DNA of 64,000 nt from Eubacterium ventriosum (GCF_025150745.1 NZ_CP102282.1:62001-126000); one strand, 5' to 3'; positions 45,935-55,152 are shown, numbered from the stretch's first letter. The notes: generated from the sequence alone by a model not told the origin. Made by a program: numbers and translations.

Positions 45935-47377
45935 TTACTTGTCATACTCTCCACGAATGTCTTCCGTTGGTGGTTCCATTGGATATTCACCTGTAAAGCA
46001 TCCCTTACAGATAGCCTTTCCACCTGATAATTCGATTAGTCTGTCTATGCTAAGATAAGCCAATGAATCTGAACCGATTACTTGTCTTATATCTTCTATA
46101 GTACGGTTGTGAGCTATAAGCTGTTCCTTATTTGGCACGTCCGTTCCAAAATAGCATTCACTGATAAATGGTGGTGAACTAATTCTTACGTGAACTTCTG
46201 TTGCACCTGCATCTTTAAGCATCTGTACAATTCTGTCACTTGTAGTTCCTCTTACAATTGAGTCGTCAATCATAACAACTCGCTTGCCGTTAACAGCTTC
46301 CTTCAAAACATTTAATTTTACTCGAACGCTTGATTCTCTACTCTTCTGCTGAGGTTTAATAAATGTTCTTCCAACATATGCATTCTTGACAAAAGCAGTT
46401 CCGTAAGGAATTCCTGACTGCATTGCATATCCCATTGCTGCTGCATTACCTGATTCAGGAACCCCCACAACAATGTCCGCATCAACAGGACTATCCATTG
46501 CTAAAAACTTTCCTGCCATAATTCTTGAATGATAAACACTTGTACCGTCAAAATTACTGTCAGGTCTTGCAAAATAAATATATTCAAATACGCATCTTGC
46601 CTGTTCTTCAGGCTTTAAGCATAATGATTTGTCTGATTTGATACCATCCTTGTCTATTACAACAACTTCTCCCGGCTCCACATCTCTGACAAACTCTGCA
46701 TCAATTGTATCCAATGCACAAGTTTCTGAAGCCAATATGTAAGCATTATCACGCTTACCTATACAAAGAGGTTTAAAACCATATGGATCTCTTGCTCCAA
46801 TTAATTTTCTAGGACTTGAAACAACAAGGGCGTACGCACCTTTAATCTTCTTCATAGCATTTACTACTGCTTGTTCGGCTGTTTTAGTCTTAATTCTCTC
46901 TCTTGCTATGTGATAAGCTATAACTTCTGAATCGATTGTTGTCTGGAAAATAGCACCTGTATATGCCAATTCCTCTCTCAATTCGTTAGCATTAATAAGG
47001 TTTCCATTATGTGCTAACATTAAAGTTCCCTTAACATAATTAATAACCAAAGGCTGTGCATTACTTGGAATGCTTTCTCCTGCTGTTGAATAACGGCAAT
47101 GACCAACACCAATGTTACCTTTTAAGCTTGCTATATTCTCCTGGTTGAACACTTCGTTAACCAATCCCATCCCTTTTAAAAGGTCAACCTTTCTAGGTCC
47201 AAAAGTATCTGATACGGCAATACCACAGCTTTCCTGTCCACGATGCTGTAACGCAAACAGTCCGTAGTAAATTGATGATGCAACATCGTTGCCATCCAAA
47301 TCATACATTCCAAAGACACCACATTCTTCATGAGGCTTGTCCGGTTCCCAAGACATTCTAGTATCCATGTGACTCAT
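45935..47377 (-). CDS. purF: amidophosphoribosyltransferase
   Basis: First committed step of purine synthesis. 480 aa, Bacillus type. An 18-residue propeptide precedes the catalytic Cys19 in HEECGVFG. The glutaminase half includes GHCRYSTAG; the PRTase half has VVMIDDSIVRGTT. Cysteines in CVFEYIYF and in KAICKGCFTGEYP fit the [4Fe-4S] cluster. AGGAG precedes ATG. First gene of a purF-purB unit with its own promoter. Confidence 0.96.
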   Translation of the reverse strand: MSHMDTRMSWEPDKPHEECGVFGMYDLDGNDVASSIYYGLFALQHRGQESCGIAVSDTFGPRKVDLLKGMGLVNEVFNQENIASLKGNIGVGHCRYSTAGESIPSNAQPLVINYVKGTLMLAHNGNLINANELREELAYTGAIFQTTIDSEVIAYHIARERIKTKTAEQAVVNAMKKIKGAYALVVSSPRKLIGARDPYGFKPLCIGKRDNAYILASETCALDTIDAEFVRDVEPGEVVVIDKDGIKSDKSLCLKPEEQARCVFEYIYFARPDSNFDGTSVYHSRIMAGKFLAMDSPVDADIVVGVPESGNAAAMGYAMQSGIPYGTAFVKNAYVGRTFIKPQQKSRESSVRVKLNVLKEAVNGKRVVMIDDSIVRGTTSDRIVQMLKDAGATEVHVRISSPPFISECYFGTDVPNKEQLIAHNRTIEDIRQVIGSDSLAYLSIDRLIELSGGKAICKGCFTGEYPMEPPTEDIRGEYDK

Positions 47378-47449
47378 AAACTTCTCCTATTTGTATCTTA
47401 CAGTATTTATTTGTTTCCGACTTACTATTTTAAGCCGAGTTTTGAGTTC

Positions 47450-47478
47450 ATTATAGAACGTATGAGTTATAATTTCAA
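47450..47478 (-). promoter_or_regulatory. promoter of purF-purB
   Basis: Minus-strand TTGAAA (47473-47478), 17-base spacer, perfect TATAAT (47450-47455), about 75 bases before the purF start. Confidence 0.7.
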
Positions 47479-47603
47479 TCCTTTATTGATATAGATTGGT
47501 GTAGAAAATGAGGATGAAGGTGAATTTTAACCGTTAAATATGTCAACTTATCTTTTAATTATTTATGTTGATTCAAACTGATTTTTTCTGCATATAATAA
47601 TTT

Positions 47604-47627
47604 TGAGCATTATAATTTTAATGCTCA
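47604..47627. other. perfect 9-bp hairpin between purF promoter and RNA promoter
   Basis: TGAGCATTA, loop TAATTT, TAATGCTCA. It separates two divergent transcription units; its role is unknown. The rest of the 47379-47645 gap holds nothing else recognisable beyond the purF promoter. Confidence 0.4.
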
Positions 47628-47645
47628 TCAAATACTTGTAATCCC

Positions 47646-47673
47646 TTGACTACAAGTACTACTATGTTATAAT
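47646..47673 (+). promoter_or_regulatory. strong extended -10 promoter of structured RNA
   Basis: TTGACT, 16-base spacer, TATAAT, with TG one base before the -10. Expected start near 47680. Confidence 0.75.
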
Positions 47674-47679
47674 CAAATC

Positions 47680-47854
47680 AGAGGATAGCGACGTTGATCG
47701 GCTATCGTGGCTTCGAAGCAGTTGACTGTTTCGGTATGCAGCCAATTGTGGAGCCTGACCTTGGGTTATGCGATAACCTCAAACCGAATAGGTTTTTCTA
47801 AACCGAAAGAAAACGCTTTACAAGAGTCTTGCATATGCAAGGCTCTTTACTTTT
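47680..47854 (+). ncRNA. structured RNA of unassigned class (about 175 nt)
   Basis: A stretch with no open frame, higher GC than its surroundings, between a strong promoter and an intrinsic terminator. It contains several helices: GGATAGC/GCTATC near the 5' end, GGCTTC/GGAGCC enclosing a further loop, GGTTAT/ATAACC, and AAACC/GGTTT. It reads like a stable small RNA or a riboswitch. The two ends do not pair, which argues against 6S RNA; the raiA motif and other Clostridial RNAs remain candidates. I could not assign a class. Confidence 0.65.
47822..47854 (+). terminator. intrinsic terminator of the structured RNA
   Basis: AAGAGTCTTGCA and TGCAAGGCTCTT form a 12-bp stem (one G-U) with a two-base gap, then TACTTTT. 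It lies 20 bases upstream of the next gene start. Confidence 0.75.
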
Positions 47855-47873
47855 AACGTGGGGGATAAATCAT

Positions 47874-48461
47874 ATGAATCTATTACAAAAATCAGCCAGA
47901 GCCTGGAAAGAAATAATTGAATATAGATATCTCTTTGTTTATGGCTACCAAAAACAATTATATCCAATTAATCTTATTTTTTCTTTAAATGAGTATCCAC
48001 ATCTTGCAGGTTTTCAGTATGCAAAAGATATTGCACTCCCAAACTACTCATCTGCAAAAATAGCAGACCGTGTAATTGAAGGCAAAATATCTTTTGATAC
48101 GTTAAAAAAAGCTACCCAATATAAAGATATGATTAAGCCTCGTTTGGAGGCACTAATTCATTTAAAAGAATCTCTTGATAATGAATTTAATCTATATTCA
48201 TTTATGCCTCGTATGTATCCATTTTATACTACAATAAAGGCAGATTATTTAATATCAAGTCATACAAACATAAACAATTTTATATTTATAATTAATACCA
48301 ATTCACAGAATGAATCGAAATGTGATTTTCTTTGTTGTTCAACTTTTGAAAAAGGAAAACGTGATTATGAAACCAATCAACGTGCCAGAACATTACTCAA
48401 AAAAGAACGTATTCACATTCCTTCTAATACTTCTGTTATATTTTTTGATAAAATTAATTAA
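47874..48461 (+). CDS. PBECR4-like nuclease-domain protein
   Basis: 195 aa. The sequence runs RAWKEIIEYRYLFVYGYQKQ..., then INLIFSLNEYPHLAGFQYAKDI, VIEGKISFDTLKKA, RLEALIHLKESLDNEF, IKADYLISS and a C-terminal KERIHIPSNTSVIFFDK. This order of motifs matches, from memory, the PBECR4 domain (phage Barnase-EndoU-Colicin-RelE-like nuclease 4). Such domains are proposed RNases in phage and toxin contexts. No antitoxin gene is next to it. The start at 47874 follows GGGGGA, a weak site, just after the RNA terminator, so control by that RNA is possible. Confidence 0.6.
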   Translation: MNLLQKSARAWKEIIEYRYLFVYGYQKQLYPINLIFSLNEYPHLAGFQYAKDIALPNYSSAKIADRVIEGKISFDTLKKATQYKDMIKPRLEALIHLKESLDNEFNLYSFMPRMYPFYTTIKADYLISSHTNINNFIFIINTNSQNESKCDFLCCSTFEKGKRDYETNQRARTLLKKERIHIPSNTSVIFFDKIN

Positions 48462-48471
48462 TGTATACATA

Positions 48472-48524
48472 AAAATCTCCACTATATATAAAGCCCTCAT
48501 TTCTTCATATATAGTGGAGATTTT
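48472..48524. terminator. bidirectional terminator
   Basis: AAAATCTCCACTATATAT and its exact complement form an 18-bp stem between the convergent PBECR4-like gene and the anti-sigma gene, with A/T runs on both sides. Confidence 0.85.
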
Positions 48525-48606
48525 ATTATAACTCCTCGCCGTTCTAGACAGTGCCATTGTAGAAAAAGGAAGAAATATTTGTTTATCAGTAACAAATGGT
48601 ATAAGA

Positions 48607-49908
48607 TTATCCATTAAACTTTTTCAGCTTTGATAAGTCTATTATATATGCCTTTTTATTAAGTGTAATTAACATTTTATTTTCCTTACTCATTAAATAA
48701 AATTCCATATTCTCCCACTCCTTATTAGGAATTTTCAATTTCATCCACTCTTCTTTTTCAAGATTTATTAAATATATAATTTTATTAGATGCATCACCAA
48801 ATATGGCATATTTTTCAGATGCAATAATTGGTTCAACTTTTCTTTCCTGAATGTTAATCTGAAATTTAGAACCTTTCATTACATTTTCTATTGTCAGAAT
48901 ATTTTTGTTGAACATATATGTCCAATTAAAATTTATGTCAATTTGTGTATTAAAATATTCCTTTTCAACTTTCCCACTTTTCAAATTCACAAGATACTTA
49001 CTGTAATATTCAGTTTTATTTTTTGTAAACGCCTTGCCTAGAGTTAATATATGGTAGTCATCCACAAAAACTATTTCATCAGTTGTTGCATATCCGTTTA
49101 TTACGCTTTTCTTGATTTTCTTTTCTGTTTTGTTTTTCAAATCAAACACTGACCAATATCCCTTTGTTCTAAAATTGCAAAGAAGTGTTTTTCCATTTGG
49201 TGAAAGTACAAAATTGCAAATCATTTTGTCATTTGAAAGCTTTATAATTTCATTTGTGTCCAAATTAATTTTGGCAATTGTCTCTTTTATTACAGTATCT
49301 TCTTTTGTTTGATACAAGGCCACATAAACTGTCCTTTCTTCCATAACCGGAAAAACTTCACTAACTGCCCCATTATAATTGAATCCGCAAATTTCATTGT
49401 TTTTTATAACATAATCAAAAGAAAAATCTTTGCCATCATATTTACCTTGGAATCTATTAACCTGTTCACTTGTCAACTGACTATTTTTTATACAATAAAC
49501 ACTTTTAACTTTTTCTGAATCCTCTTTATTGTACTCCAATATGAAAGTTTCATTCCTTCCAACAATTTCCATATTATTACTTAATTGAATTTCTGCTCCC
49601 GGTTCTTCATACTCTTTATATGCATTAGTTTCTCCAATATTGGAAGTAGTTTCTAAGTGAACCTCCTGTACCTTTTTTGTTCCGAACACACTTTGTAAAA
49701 ATTCTCCAAACGGATTGGAAGTGTCTGCTCCAACGGTTATTCCCATTGTACATACTACTATTAACACCAGACTTGCCATTGCCCATTTCATTCTTTTTAT
49801 TTTCATAAAATCAGTATTTGAACTTTCTTTTGTAATTTTTTGCTGTTCAAGTAATTCTCTTTTCCAATTTTCCGGAGTTTTGATTGTATCTAATTTTTTT
49901 AAATTCAT
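48607..49908 (-). CDS. probable anti-sigma factor with extracellular propeller-like domain
   Basis: 433 aa from ATG 49908 (GGAGG upstream). The cytoplasmic N-terminus (about 42 residues) is short, then one membrane helix (WAMASLVLIVVCTMGITVGA) and a large outside part of repeated beta-strand units (VSPNGKTLLCNF, YWSVFDLKNKTEKKI, DEIVFVDDYHILTLG) like a WD40/TolB propeller. It follows the ECF sigma gene by 38 bases. By context it should bind and hold the sigma factor until an outside signal arrives; no zinc-finger motif of the ZAS type is seen. Confidence 0.7.
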   Translation of the reverse strand: MNLKKLDTIKTPENWKRELLEQQKITKESSNTDFMKIKRMKWAMASLVLIVVCTMGITVGADTSNPFGEFLQSVFGTKKVQEVHLETTSNIGETNAYKEYEEPGAEIQLSNNMEIVGRNETFILEYNKEDSEKVKSVYCIKNSQLTSEQVNRFQGKYDGKDFSFDYVIKNNEICGFNYNGAVSEVFPVMEERTVYVALYQTKEDTVIKETIAKINLDTNEIIKLSNDKMICNFVLSPNGKTLLCNFRTKGYWSVFDLKNKTEKKIKKSVINGYATTDEIVFVDDYHILTLGKAFTKNKTEYYSKYLVNLKSGKVEKEYFNTQIDINFNWTYMFNKNILTIENVMKGSKFQINIQERKVEPIIASEKYAIFGDASNKIIYLINLEKEEWMKLKIPNKEWENMEFYLMSKENKMLITLNKKAYIIDLSKLKKFNG

Positions 49909-49946
49909 ATTTGCCTCCATTCTTCAATTCCTTATGATTTTTGATT

Positions 49947-50459
49947 TTAAACCTGCTTTTTTATGATTTTTGCAAGCTTTTCTCTACCACGTTGTAACCT
50001 TGATTTTACGGTATTAACACTTAACTGAAGAATATCCGAAATTTCTTTTGTACTATATTCCTGATAATAATAAAGAACTAAAACTTCTCGATACTTTAAA
50101 GATAGTTTTCTCAATGCTTTAACTAAATTTTCTGTATCACTGTCAAATTGAATTTTATTTGCTGAATCATTTTTCACTCTTTCCAATTTCTCTCTATCTA
50201 ATCCAATTGATACATTTTTATTCCAAAAAGTTCTATGGTAATCATTGCACTCATTTCTTGCTACTCTAAGTAACCATGCTTTCAAATGTTCACTGTCATT
50301 AAAAGTTTTTGAACTCTTGTAAAGCTTTATAAATGTATTTTGAAAACAATCTTTAGCTGCTTCTTCATTTTGTGTCCACACCACACACATTCTTGTTATG
50401 TAATCAGAATATTTCTCAACAACTTCTTCATAACTCATACCGGCATAAGTTTTATCCAT
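49947..50459 (-). CDS. ECF-type RNA polymerase sigma factor
   Basis: 170 aa, normal ECF length. Region 2 is at about 15-85 (DCFQNTFIKLYKS, HLKAWLLRVARNECND) and region 4 at 110-165 (KYREVLVLYYYQEYSTKEI, LSVNTVKSRLQRGREKL helix-turn-helix). Directs transcription of a stress or envelope regulon and probably its own operon. AGGAGG-like GGAGGAGAG precedes the ATG. Confidence 0.93.
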   Translation of the reverse strand: MDKTYAGMSYEEVVEKYSDYITRMCVVWTQNEEAAKDCFQNTFIKLYKSSKTFNDSEHLKAWLLRVARNECNDYHRTFWNKNVSIGLDREKLERVKNDSANKIQFDSDTENLVKALRKLSLKYREVLVLYYYQEYSTKEISDILQLSVNTVKSRLQRGREKLAKIIKKQV

Positions 50460-50566
50460 CTCTCTCCTCCTTCTGTTTTTTTGAAAAATTTATTTTTCTA
50501 TATAAAACACGATTGCTTTCAAACTTTGGGTGCAAATTAATTAAATATTTTCACGCCACAAAAAAA

Positions 50567-50584
50567 GAGCCTATTTCTAAGCTC
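50567..50584 (-). terminator. terminator after tRNA-Pro
   Basis: GAGC TTAGAAATAG GCTC followed by seven T on the minus strand. Confidence 0.7.
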
Positions 50585-50591
50585 AAAAAAA

Positions 50592-50665
50592 TCGGTGCGA
50601 CAGGATTCGAACCTGCGACCTCTGCGTCCCGAACGCAGCGCTCTACCAAACTGAGCCACGCACCG
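50592..50665 (-). tRNA. tRNA-Pro (anticodon CGG)
   Basis: 74 nt without an encoded CCA. Acceptor CGGTGCG/CGCACCG plus discriminator A, D-arm GCTC/GAGC, anticodon stem CTGCG/CGCAG with loop TTCGGGA (anticodon CGG), T-arm GCAGG TTCGAAT CCTGT. All four arms pair. It lies downstream of gatB on the same strand. Confidence 0.95.
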
Positions 50666-50745
50666 CTTAAGAAAAATCATTGCAGATGTTTAATTTTACA
50701 TCTGCAACAATTTTTTTAACCAAGTATAATATTACTACTTTGTAG

Positions 50746-52182
50746 TTATTTATTCAATATTTCATTAAGGATTTTGTTAATCATCTGTGGATTAGCCTTG
50801 CCCTGTGTAGCCTTCATAGTCTGGCCTACCAAAGCTCCAATTGCTTTCTTGTTTCCACCCTGATAATCGGCAACTGCCTTAGGATTGTTGGCTACAACTT
50901 CTTCAATTATCTTCTTAAGACCATCTGTATCGTTGTCCATCTTTAATCCGTGTTCTTCAACATATGCTTCAGGATTTACGCCACCATCAAAGATTGCTTC
51001 AAAAACTTCCTTGGCAACTGTTTTGTTAATCACATCATTTTCGATTAATTTAAGGAACTTGGCAAAATTTTCACCTGTAAGTTTTACCTGATCAGGCTCA
51101 ATGCCCTTGTCCTTAACTATACGCATTGTTTCACCCATAAGCCAGTTGCTTGCTTCCTTAGGTGCGCTACCCTTTTGTACTGCTGCTTCAAAAAGATCTG
51201 CCAATGGTTTGTATAATGTAATAATGTCAGCATCATATTCAGGAAGGTTAAATTCTGAAATATATCTTGCCATCTTTTCATCTCTAAATTCAGGTTCTTT
51301 TGACTTAACTTCAGCCATCCATTCGTCACTAATGATAATTGGAACAAGGTCAGGATCAGGGAAATATCTGTAATCCTGAGCATCTTCTTTTGAACGCATA
51401 GCATAAGAATATTCCTTTGTATCATCCCATCTACGTGTTTCCTGAATTACTGCTTCTCCTGCTTCTATTAAATCAATCTGTCTTTCTCTTTCATTTTCAA
51501 TTGCTCTTGCAATAGCCTTAAAAGAGTTAAGATTCTTCATTTCTGTTCTTGTGCCAAATTCTTTTGCACCATATTCACGAACTGAAAGGTTTACATCTGC
51601 TCTCATAGAACCTTCGTTAAGCTTACAGTCTGATGCTCCAAGATACTGAATTATAAGACGAAGTTTCTCAAGATAAGCTATAACTTCATCGCTTGAACGC
51701 ATATCTGGTTCTGACACGATTTCAATAAGTGGAACTCCTGAACGGTTTAAGTCAACTAATGAGCAATCATTCCAATCGTCATGTACTAACTTACCTGCAT
51801 CTTCTTCCATATGAATTTCGTGGATTCTTACCTGTTTTTTTTCTCCATCATCACCTTTGATTTCAACATAACCGTTTGTACAAATAGGTTTGTAAAGCTG
51901 TGAAATCTGGTAGTTCTGTGGGTTATCAGGATAAAAATAGTTCTTTCTGTCAAACTTGCAATTCTGTGTAATGCTACAGTTTGTTGCAAGTCCTACAGCC
52001 ATGGCATATTCAACTACCTGCTTGTTTAAAACAGGAAGGGATCCCGGCATTCCTGTACAAACAGGACATGTATGTGTGTTTGGTGCTCCGCCAAACTCTG
52101 TTGAACAGGAGCAGAAAATTTTTGTTTTTGTTGCTAATTCTACATGAACTTCAAGTCCAATAACTGTTTCGTACTGTTTCAT
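50746..52182 (-). CDS. gatB: Asp-tRNA(Asn)/Glu-tRNA(Gln) amidotransferase subunit B
   Basis: Tail and tRNA-binding subunit of GatCAB, which converts mischarged Glu-tRNA(Gln) and Asp-tRNA(Asn). 478 aa. It begins ETVIGLEVHVELATKTKIFC and has the family signatures PNTHTCPVCTGMPGSLPVLN and DLNRSGVPLIEIVSEPDM and the C-terminal YqeY-like domain ending GQTMKATQGKANPQMINKIL. AGGAGGAG precedes the ATG. Last of gatC-gatA-gatB. Confidence 0.97.
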   Translation of the reverse strand: MKQYETVIGLEVHVELATKTKIFCSCSTEFGGAPNTHTCPVCTGMPGSLPVLNKQVVEYAMAVGLATNCSITQNCKFDRKNYFYPDNPQNYQISQLYKPICTNGYVEIKGDDGEKKQVRIHEIHMEEDAGKLVHDDWNDCSLVDLNRSGVPLIEIVSEPDMRSSDEVIAYLEKLRLIIQYLGASDCKLNEGSMRADVNLSVREYGAKEFGTRTEMKNLNSFKAIARAIENERERQIDLIEAGEAVIQETRRWDDTKEYSYAMRSKEDAQDYRYFPDPDLVPIIISDEWMAEVKSKEPEFRDEKMARYISEFNLPEYDADIITLYKPLADLFEAAVQKGSAPKEASNWLMGETMRIVKDKGIEPDQVKLTGENFAKFLKLIENDVINKTVAKEVFEAIFDGGVNPEAYVEEHGLKMDNDTDGLKKIIEEVVANNPKAVADYQGGNKKAIGALVGQTMKATQGKANPQMINKILNEILNK

Positions 52183-52193
52183 TGCTGCTCCTC

Positions 52194-53669
52194 CTAATCT
52201 CTTGCTTTTGCTACATCACATCTGTCATAGCCATTTTTTGCCTGCTCAAATGTGTATGCTGCTCTTATAATATTTTTTTCTTTAAAGCAGTCACCAATAA
52301 TCTGCATTCCTATTGGAAGTCCGTTAGAATCCTGTCCACATGGAACTGAAATACCCGGAAGTCCTGCAAGGTTAACTGAGATTGTGTAAATGTCTCCAAG
52401 ATACATCTTAATTGGGTCTGAAAGGCTGTCTCCTAATTTAGGAGCTGTGGTTGGTGCAGCCGGTCCGATAATTACATCGTATTTTGCAAAAGCTTCATCG
52501 AAAGCTTTCTTTATAAGTGCTTTTGTTCTAAGTGCTTTCAAATAGTAAGCATCATAATATCCTGAACTTAAAACGAAAGAACCTAACATAATTCTTCTCT
52601 TAACTTCTTCACCAAAGCCTTCTGAACGTGTCTTCTTATACATATTGTGAAGTCCATTGTATTCTTCTGTTCTGTATCCGTATTTTACACCATCAAATCT
52701 TGAAAGGTTTGAGCTTGCTTCTGCTGACGCAATAACATAATATGCAGGAATTGCATACTCAACAAGGCTTAAATCAAATTCTTCAACAATTGCACCTTTG
52801 TCTTTTAATACATCAACTGCCTTAAGAATTGCTTCTTTAACTTCAGGTTCAAGACCTTCACCAAAATAGTCTTTTGGAATACCAATCTTTAGTCCCTTAA
52901 CATCCTCAACTAAAGCTTCTGTAAAGTTGTAATCATCTCTCTTTACTGATGTTGAATCTTTTGAATCGTAGCTTGCAATAGTTTCAAGAATTGTTGTGCA
53001 GTCTGTAACGTCTTTTGCAACAGGTCCAATCTGATCAAGTGATGAACCATAGGCAATAAGACCGTAACGGGATACTGTTCCGTAAGTTGGCTTAATTCCT
53101 GTTACACCACAAAATGAACTTGGCTGTCTAATTGATCCACCTGTATCTGAACCCAATGCATATGAGCATTCTTCTGCTGCAACTGCTGCACAGCTACCAC
53201 CTGATGAGCCACCAGGTACATGTTCTTTATTCCATGGATTCTTAGTTGGTCCATAGAAAGATGTTTCTGTTGTACTTCCCATGGCAAACTCATCCATGTT
53301 AGTTTTTCCAATAATTACTGCTCCTGCTTTTTCAAGATTAATAACAGCTTCTGCTGAATATGTTGGATAAAAGTTTCCTAAGATTTTTGAGCTACATGTT
53401 GTAAGCTTGTCTCTTGTACACATATTATCCTTTATTGCTACAGGAACACCTGCCAAAGGACCTGTTAGCTGTCCTTCATCAATTAATTTCTGTATATGTT
53501 CTGCCTTTTCTAAGACTTCTTCTTTTTTATAAACTGTAACATAACTATTTATATCTTTCTCAACAGCTTCAATCTGGTCAAATGCTGCATTTACTGCATC
53601 TACAACCCTGACTTCGCCTGACTTGATTTTTTTACCCAGCTCTACTGCTGTCAAACTCATCAAATTCAT
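52194..53669 (-). CDS. gatA: Asp-tRNA(Asn)/Glu-tRNA(Gln) amidotransferase subunit A
   Basis: Glutaminase subunit of GatCAB. 491 aa, amidase-signature family. The Ser-cisSer-Lys triad lies in VAIKDNMCT and the signature GGSSGGSCAAVAAEECSYALGSDTGGSIRQPS is split around GSDTGGSIRQP. Normal length. GAGAGG precedes ATG 53669. 27 bases after gatC. Confidence 0.97.
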   Translation of the reverse strand: MNLMSLTAVELGKKIKSGEVRVVDAVNAAFDQIEAVEKDINSYVTVYKKEEVLEKAEHIQKLIDEGQLTGPLAGVPVAIKDNMCTRDKLTTCSSKILGNFYPTYSAEAVINLEKAGAVIIGKTNMDEFAMGSTTETSFYGPTKNPWNKEHVPGGSSGGSCAAVAAEECSYALGSDTGGSIRQPSSFCGVTGIKPTYGTVSRYGLIAYGSSLDQIGPVAKDVTDCTTILETIASYDSKDSTSVKRDDYNFTEALVEDVKGLKIGIPKDYFGEGLEPEVKEAILKAVDVLKDKGAIVEEFDLSLVEYAIPAYYVIASAEASSNLSRFDGVKYGYRTEEYNGLHNMYKKTRSEGFGEEVKRRIMLGSFVLSSGYYDAYYLKALRTKALIKKAFDEAFAKYDVIIGPAAPTTAPKLGDSLSDPIKMYLGDIYTISVNLAGLPGISVPCGQDSNGLPIGMQIIGDCFKEKNIIRAAYTFEQAKNGYDRCDVAKARD

Positions 53670-53696
53670 GAATATATCCTCTCTTATCTTAGCTTA

Positions 53697-53993
53697 TTAT
53701 TCTTCAAATGTTTTTGGAACTACAAAAGCTCCATCCTTCTGTTCCGGTGCATTCTTCAATATATTCTCTCTATCATCCCCGTTAACAACAACATCTTCTC
53801 TGAAAACATTGTTTACAGGAAATACATGGCTCATAGGTTCTACATTGCTTGTATCAAGCTGATTTAACATATCAATGTAGTCAAGCATTCTTCCCATGTC
53901 ACTTTTAGCCTTTTCTTTTTCTTCGTCAGATAATTCAAGCTTTGCAAGAATTCCAACGTATTCTATTGTTTCGTCTGAAATAATATTAGCCAT
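53697..53993 (-). CDS. gatC: Asp-tRNA(Asn)/Glu-tRNA(Gln) amidotransferase subunit C
   Basis: Small subunit that stabilises GatA. 98 aa. [21 protein letters not shown] at the start and [14 protein letters not shown] near 45-58 and LREDV-type end (VFREDVV) are typical. GAGGAGG precedes the ATG. First gene of the gat operon. Confidence 0.96.
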   Translation of the reverse strand: MANIISDETIEYVGILAKLELSDEEKEKAKSDMGRMLDYIDMLNQLDTSNVEPMSHVFPVNNVFREDVVVNGDDRENILKNAPEQKDGAFVVPKTFEE

Positions 53994-54284
53994 AATGACC
54001 TCCTCTTTATTCTGTAGTATCTACATACTTTTCCACACTTAATCTATATCTTACAAAATATCGGTGTAAAAATCAATGAAATACGCTTTATTCCGTACAA
54101 AAAGCAGTAAAAAACTTTGTATTATTAACATATTAATGTTCTTTCCTTATAACTTGACTTACATATGGATTATAATTAAAATATTTAAAAATAAACTTGT
54201 AGTTAATAATGTAATTCAAATGGAGCTAACCCCATTATGCTACATTATTTATTATAGTATCAAATACATATAGGAGGACTTACC

Positions 54285-55010
54285 TTGACTGTAACATATA
54301 TCGGACATAGTGGTTTTTTACTGGAAACTGAAGATGCATATTTTCTTTTCGATTATTTTGAAGGCACAATTCCTGAATTAAAGAATAATAAAAGCATTAT
54401 TGTTTTTTCCAGTCACCGGCATCACGATCACTTTAATCCTGAAATTTTTGAACTTATTAAAATTTATCCGGATATACGTTATGTGTTGTCATATGATATT
54501 CCCCTTAAAAGACATCTAAAAAAATATGAAAACCAGGGGATAGACCTAGCGAAAAACATTTTGATAACGAAAAAGAATATCGAAACAATGCTTAAGCTGC
54601 CTAACGGAAAGGACTTAAAAATATCAACTTTTAGGTCTACAGATGAAGGTGTAGCATTTCTGTTAGAATATGATAACAAGGTTTATTATCACGCAGGAGA
54701 TTTAAACTGTTGGTATTGGAAGGAAGAACCTAAGTCTTATAGAAATAATATGATTCAATTATATATCCGCGAAATTCAAAAAATGGATAACTTAAAGATT
54801 GATGTTGCCTTTGTTCCTTTGGATCCCAGACTTGAAGAAACAGCATATGAAGGTTTGGAAATATTTATGGAACATACTAATCCACAAATTGTATTTCCAA
54901 TGCACTGCTGGGGAAAGTATGATATAATCAGTTCTTTCCTTAATAAACATCCTGAATATAAAGAAAAAATCCGGATGATTAATAATGAAGGACAAATTTT
55001 TAATGTTTGA
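54285..55010 (+). CDS. metallo-beta-lactamase-fold hydrolase
   Basis: 241 aa. Short MBL fold like the YcbL/UlaG-type proteins: VTYIGHSGFLLETED at the start, the zinc motif SSHRHHDHF near 43-51 (HxHxDH), HAGDLNCWYW near 133-142 and a late FPMHCWGKYD. The start is TTG at 54285 with AGGAGG seven bases upstream. Substrate unknown. A hairpin (AATAATGTA / TACATTATT) lies upstream. Followed 11 bases later by a truncated glyoxalase. Confidence 0.85.
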   Translation: MTVTYIGHSGFLLETEDAYFLFDYFEGTIPELKNNKSIIVFSSHRHHDHFNPEIFELIKIYPDIRYVLSYDIPLKRHLKKYENQGIDLAKNILITKKNIETMLKLPNGKDLKISTFRSTDEGVAFLLEYDNKVYYHAGDLNCWYWKEEPKSYRNNMIQLYIREIQKMDNLKIDVAFVPLDPRLEETAYEGLEIFMEHTNPQIVFPMHCWGKYDIISSFLNKHPEYKEKIRMINNEGQIFNV

Positions 55011-55020
55011 GGAAATTTAT

Positions 55021-55152
55021 ATGAATTTTAAAATGGTATATGAAAATTATAACGTATTTGACTTAAAAAAATCTTTGGACTTTTATGAAAAGGCCTTAGG
55101 GCTTAAGGAAGTCCGTAGAAAAGAAGCTGTGGCACTAACTATATATCAGTAG
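55021..55152 (+). pseudogene. truncated glyoxalase (VOC family) N-terminus
   Basis: 43 codons reading MNFKMVYENYNVFDLKKSL then FYEKALGLKEVRRKEA, the start of a lactoylglutathione-lyase-type VOC protein (normal length about 125), then an abrupt stop. AGGAAA precedes the ATG. The last codons form one arm of a terminator hairpin, so the rest of the gene has been replaced or deleted. Confidence 0.7.

Noticed and set aside
47680-47854. 6S RNA, SRP RNA or RNase P RNA
   Set aside because: The two ends do not pair as in 6S, the SRP GGAA tetraloop domain is absent, and it is too short for RNase P.
48393-48614. 73-aa minus-strand frame over the bidirectional terminator
   Set aside because: It is made of the hairpin sequence, has no ribosome site and conflicts with termination of both flanking genes.
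50372-50719. Plus-strand frame containing GATGFEPATSASRTQRSTKLSHAP
   Set aside because: This is the well-known false protein read from the reverse strand of a tRNA gene (here tRNA-Pro).
54205-54249. AATAATGTA / TACATTATT inverted repeat upstream of the MBL gene as an operator
   Set aside because: AT-only short arms with a 27-base loop in very AT-rich DNA; chance is likely.
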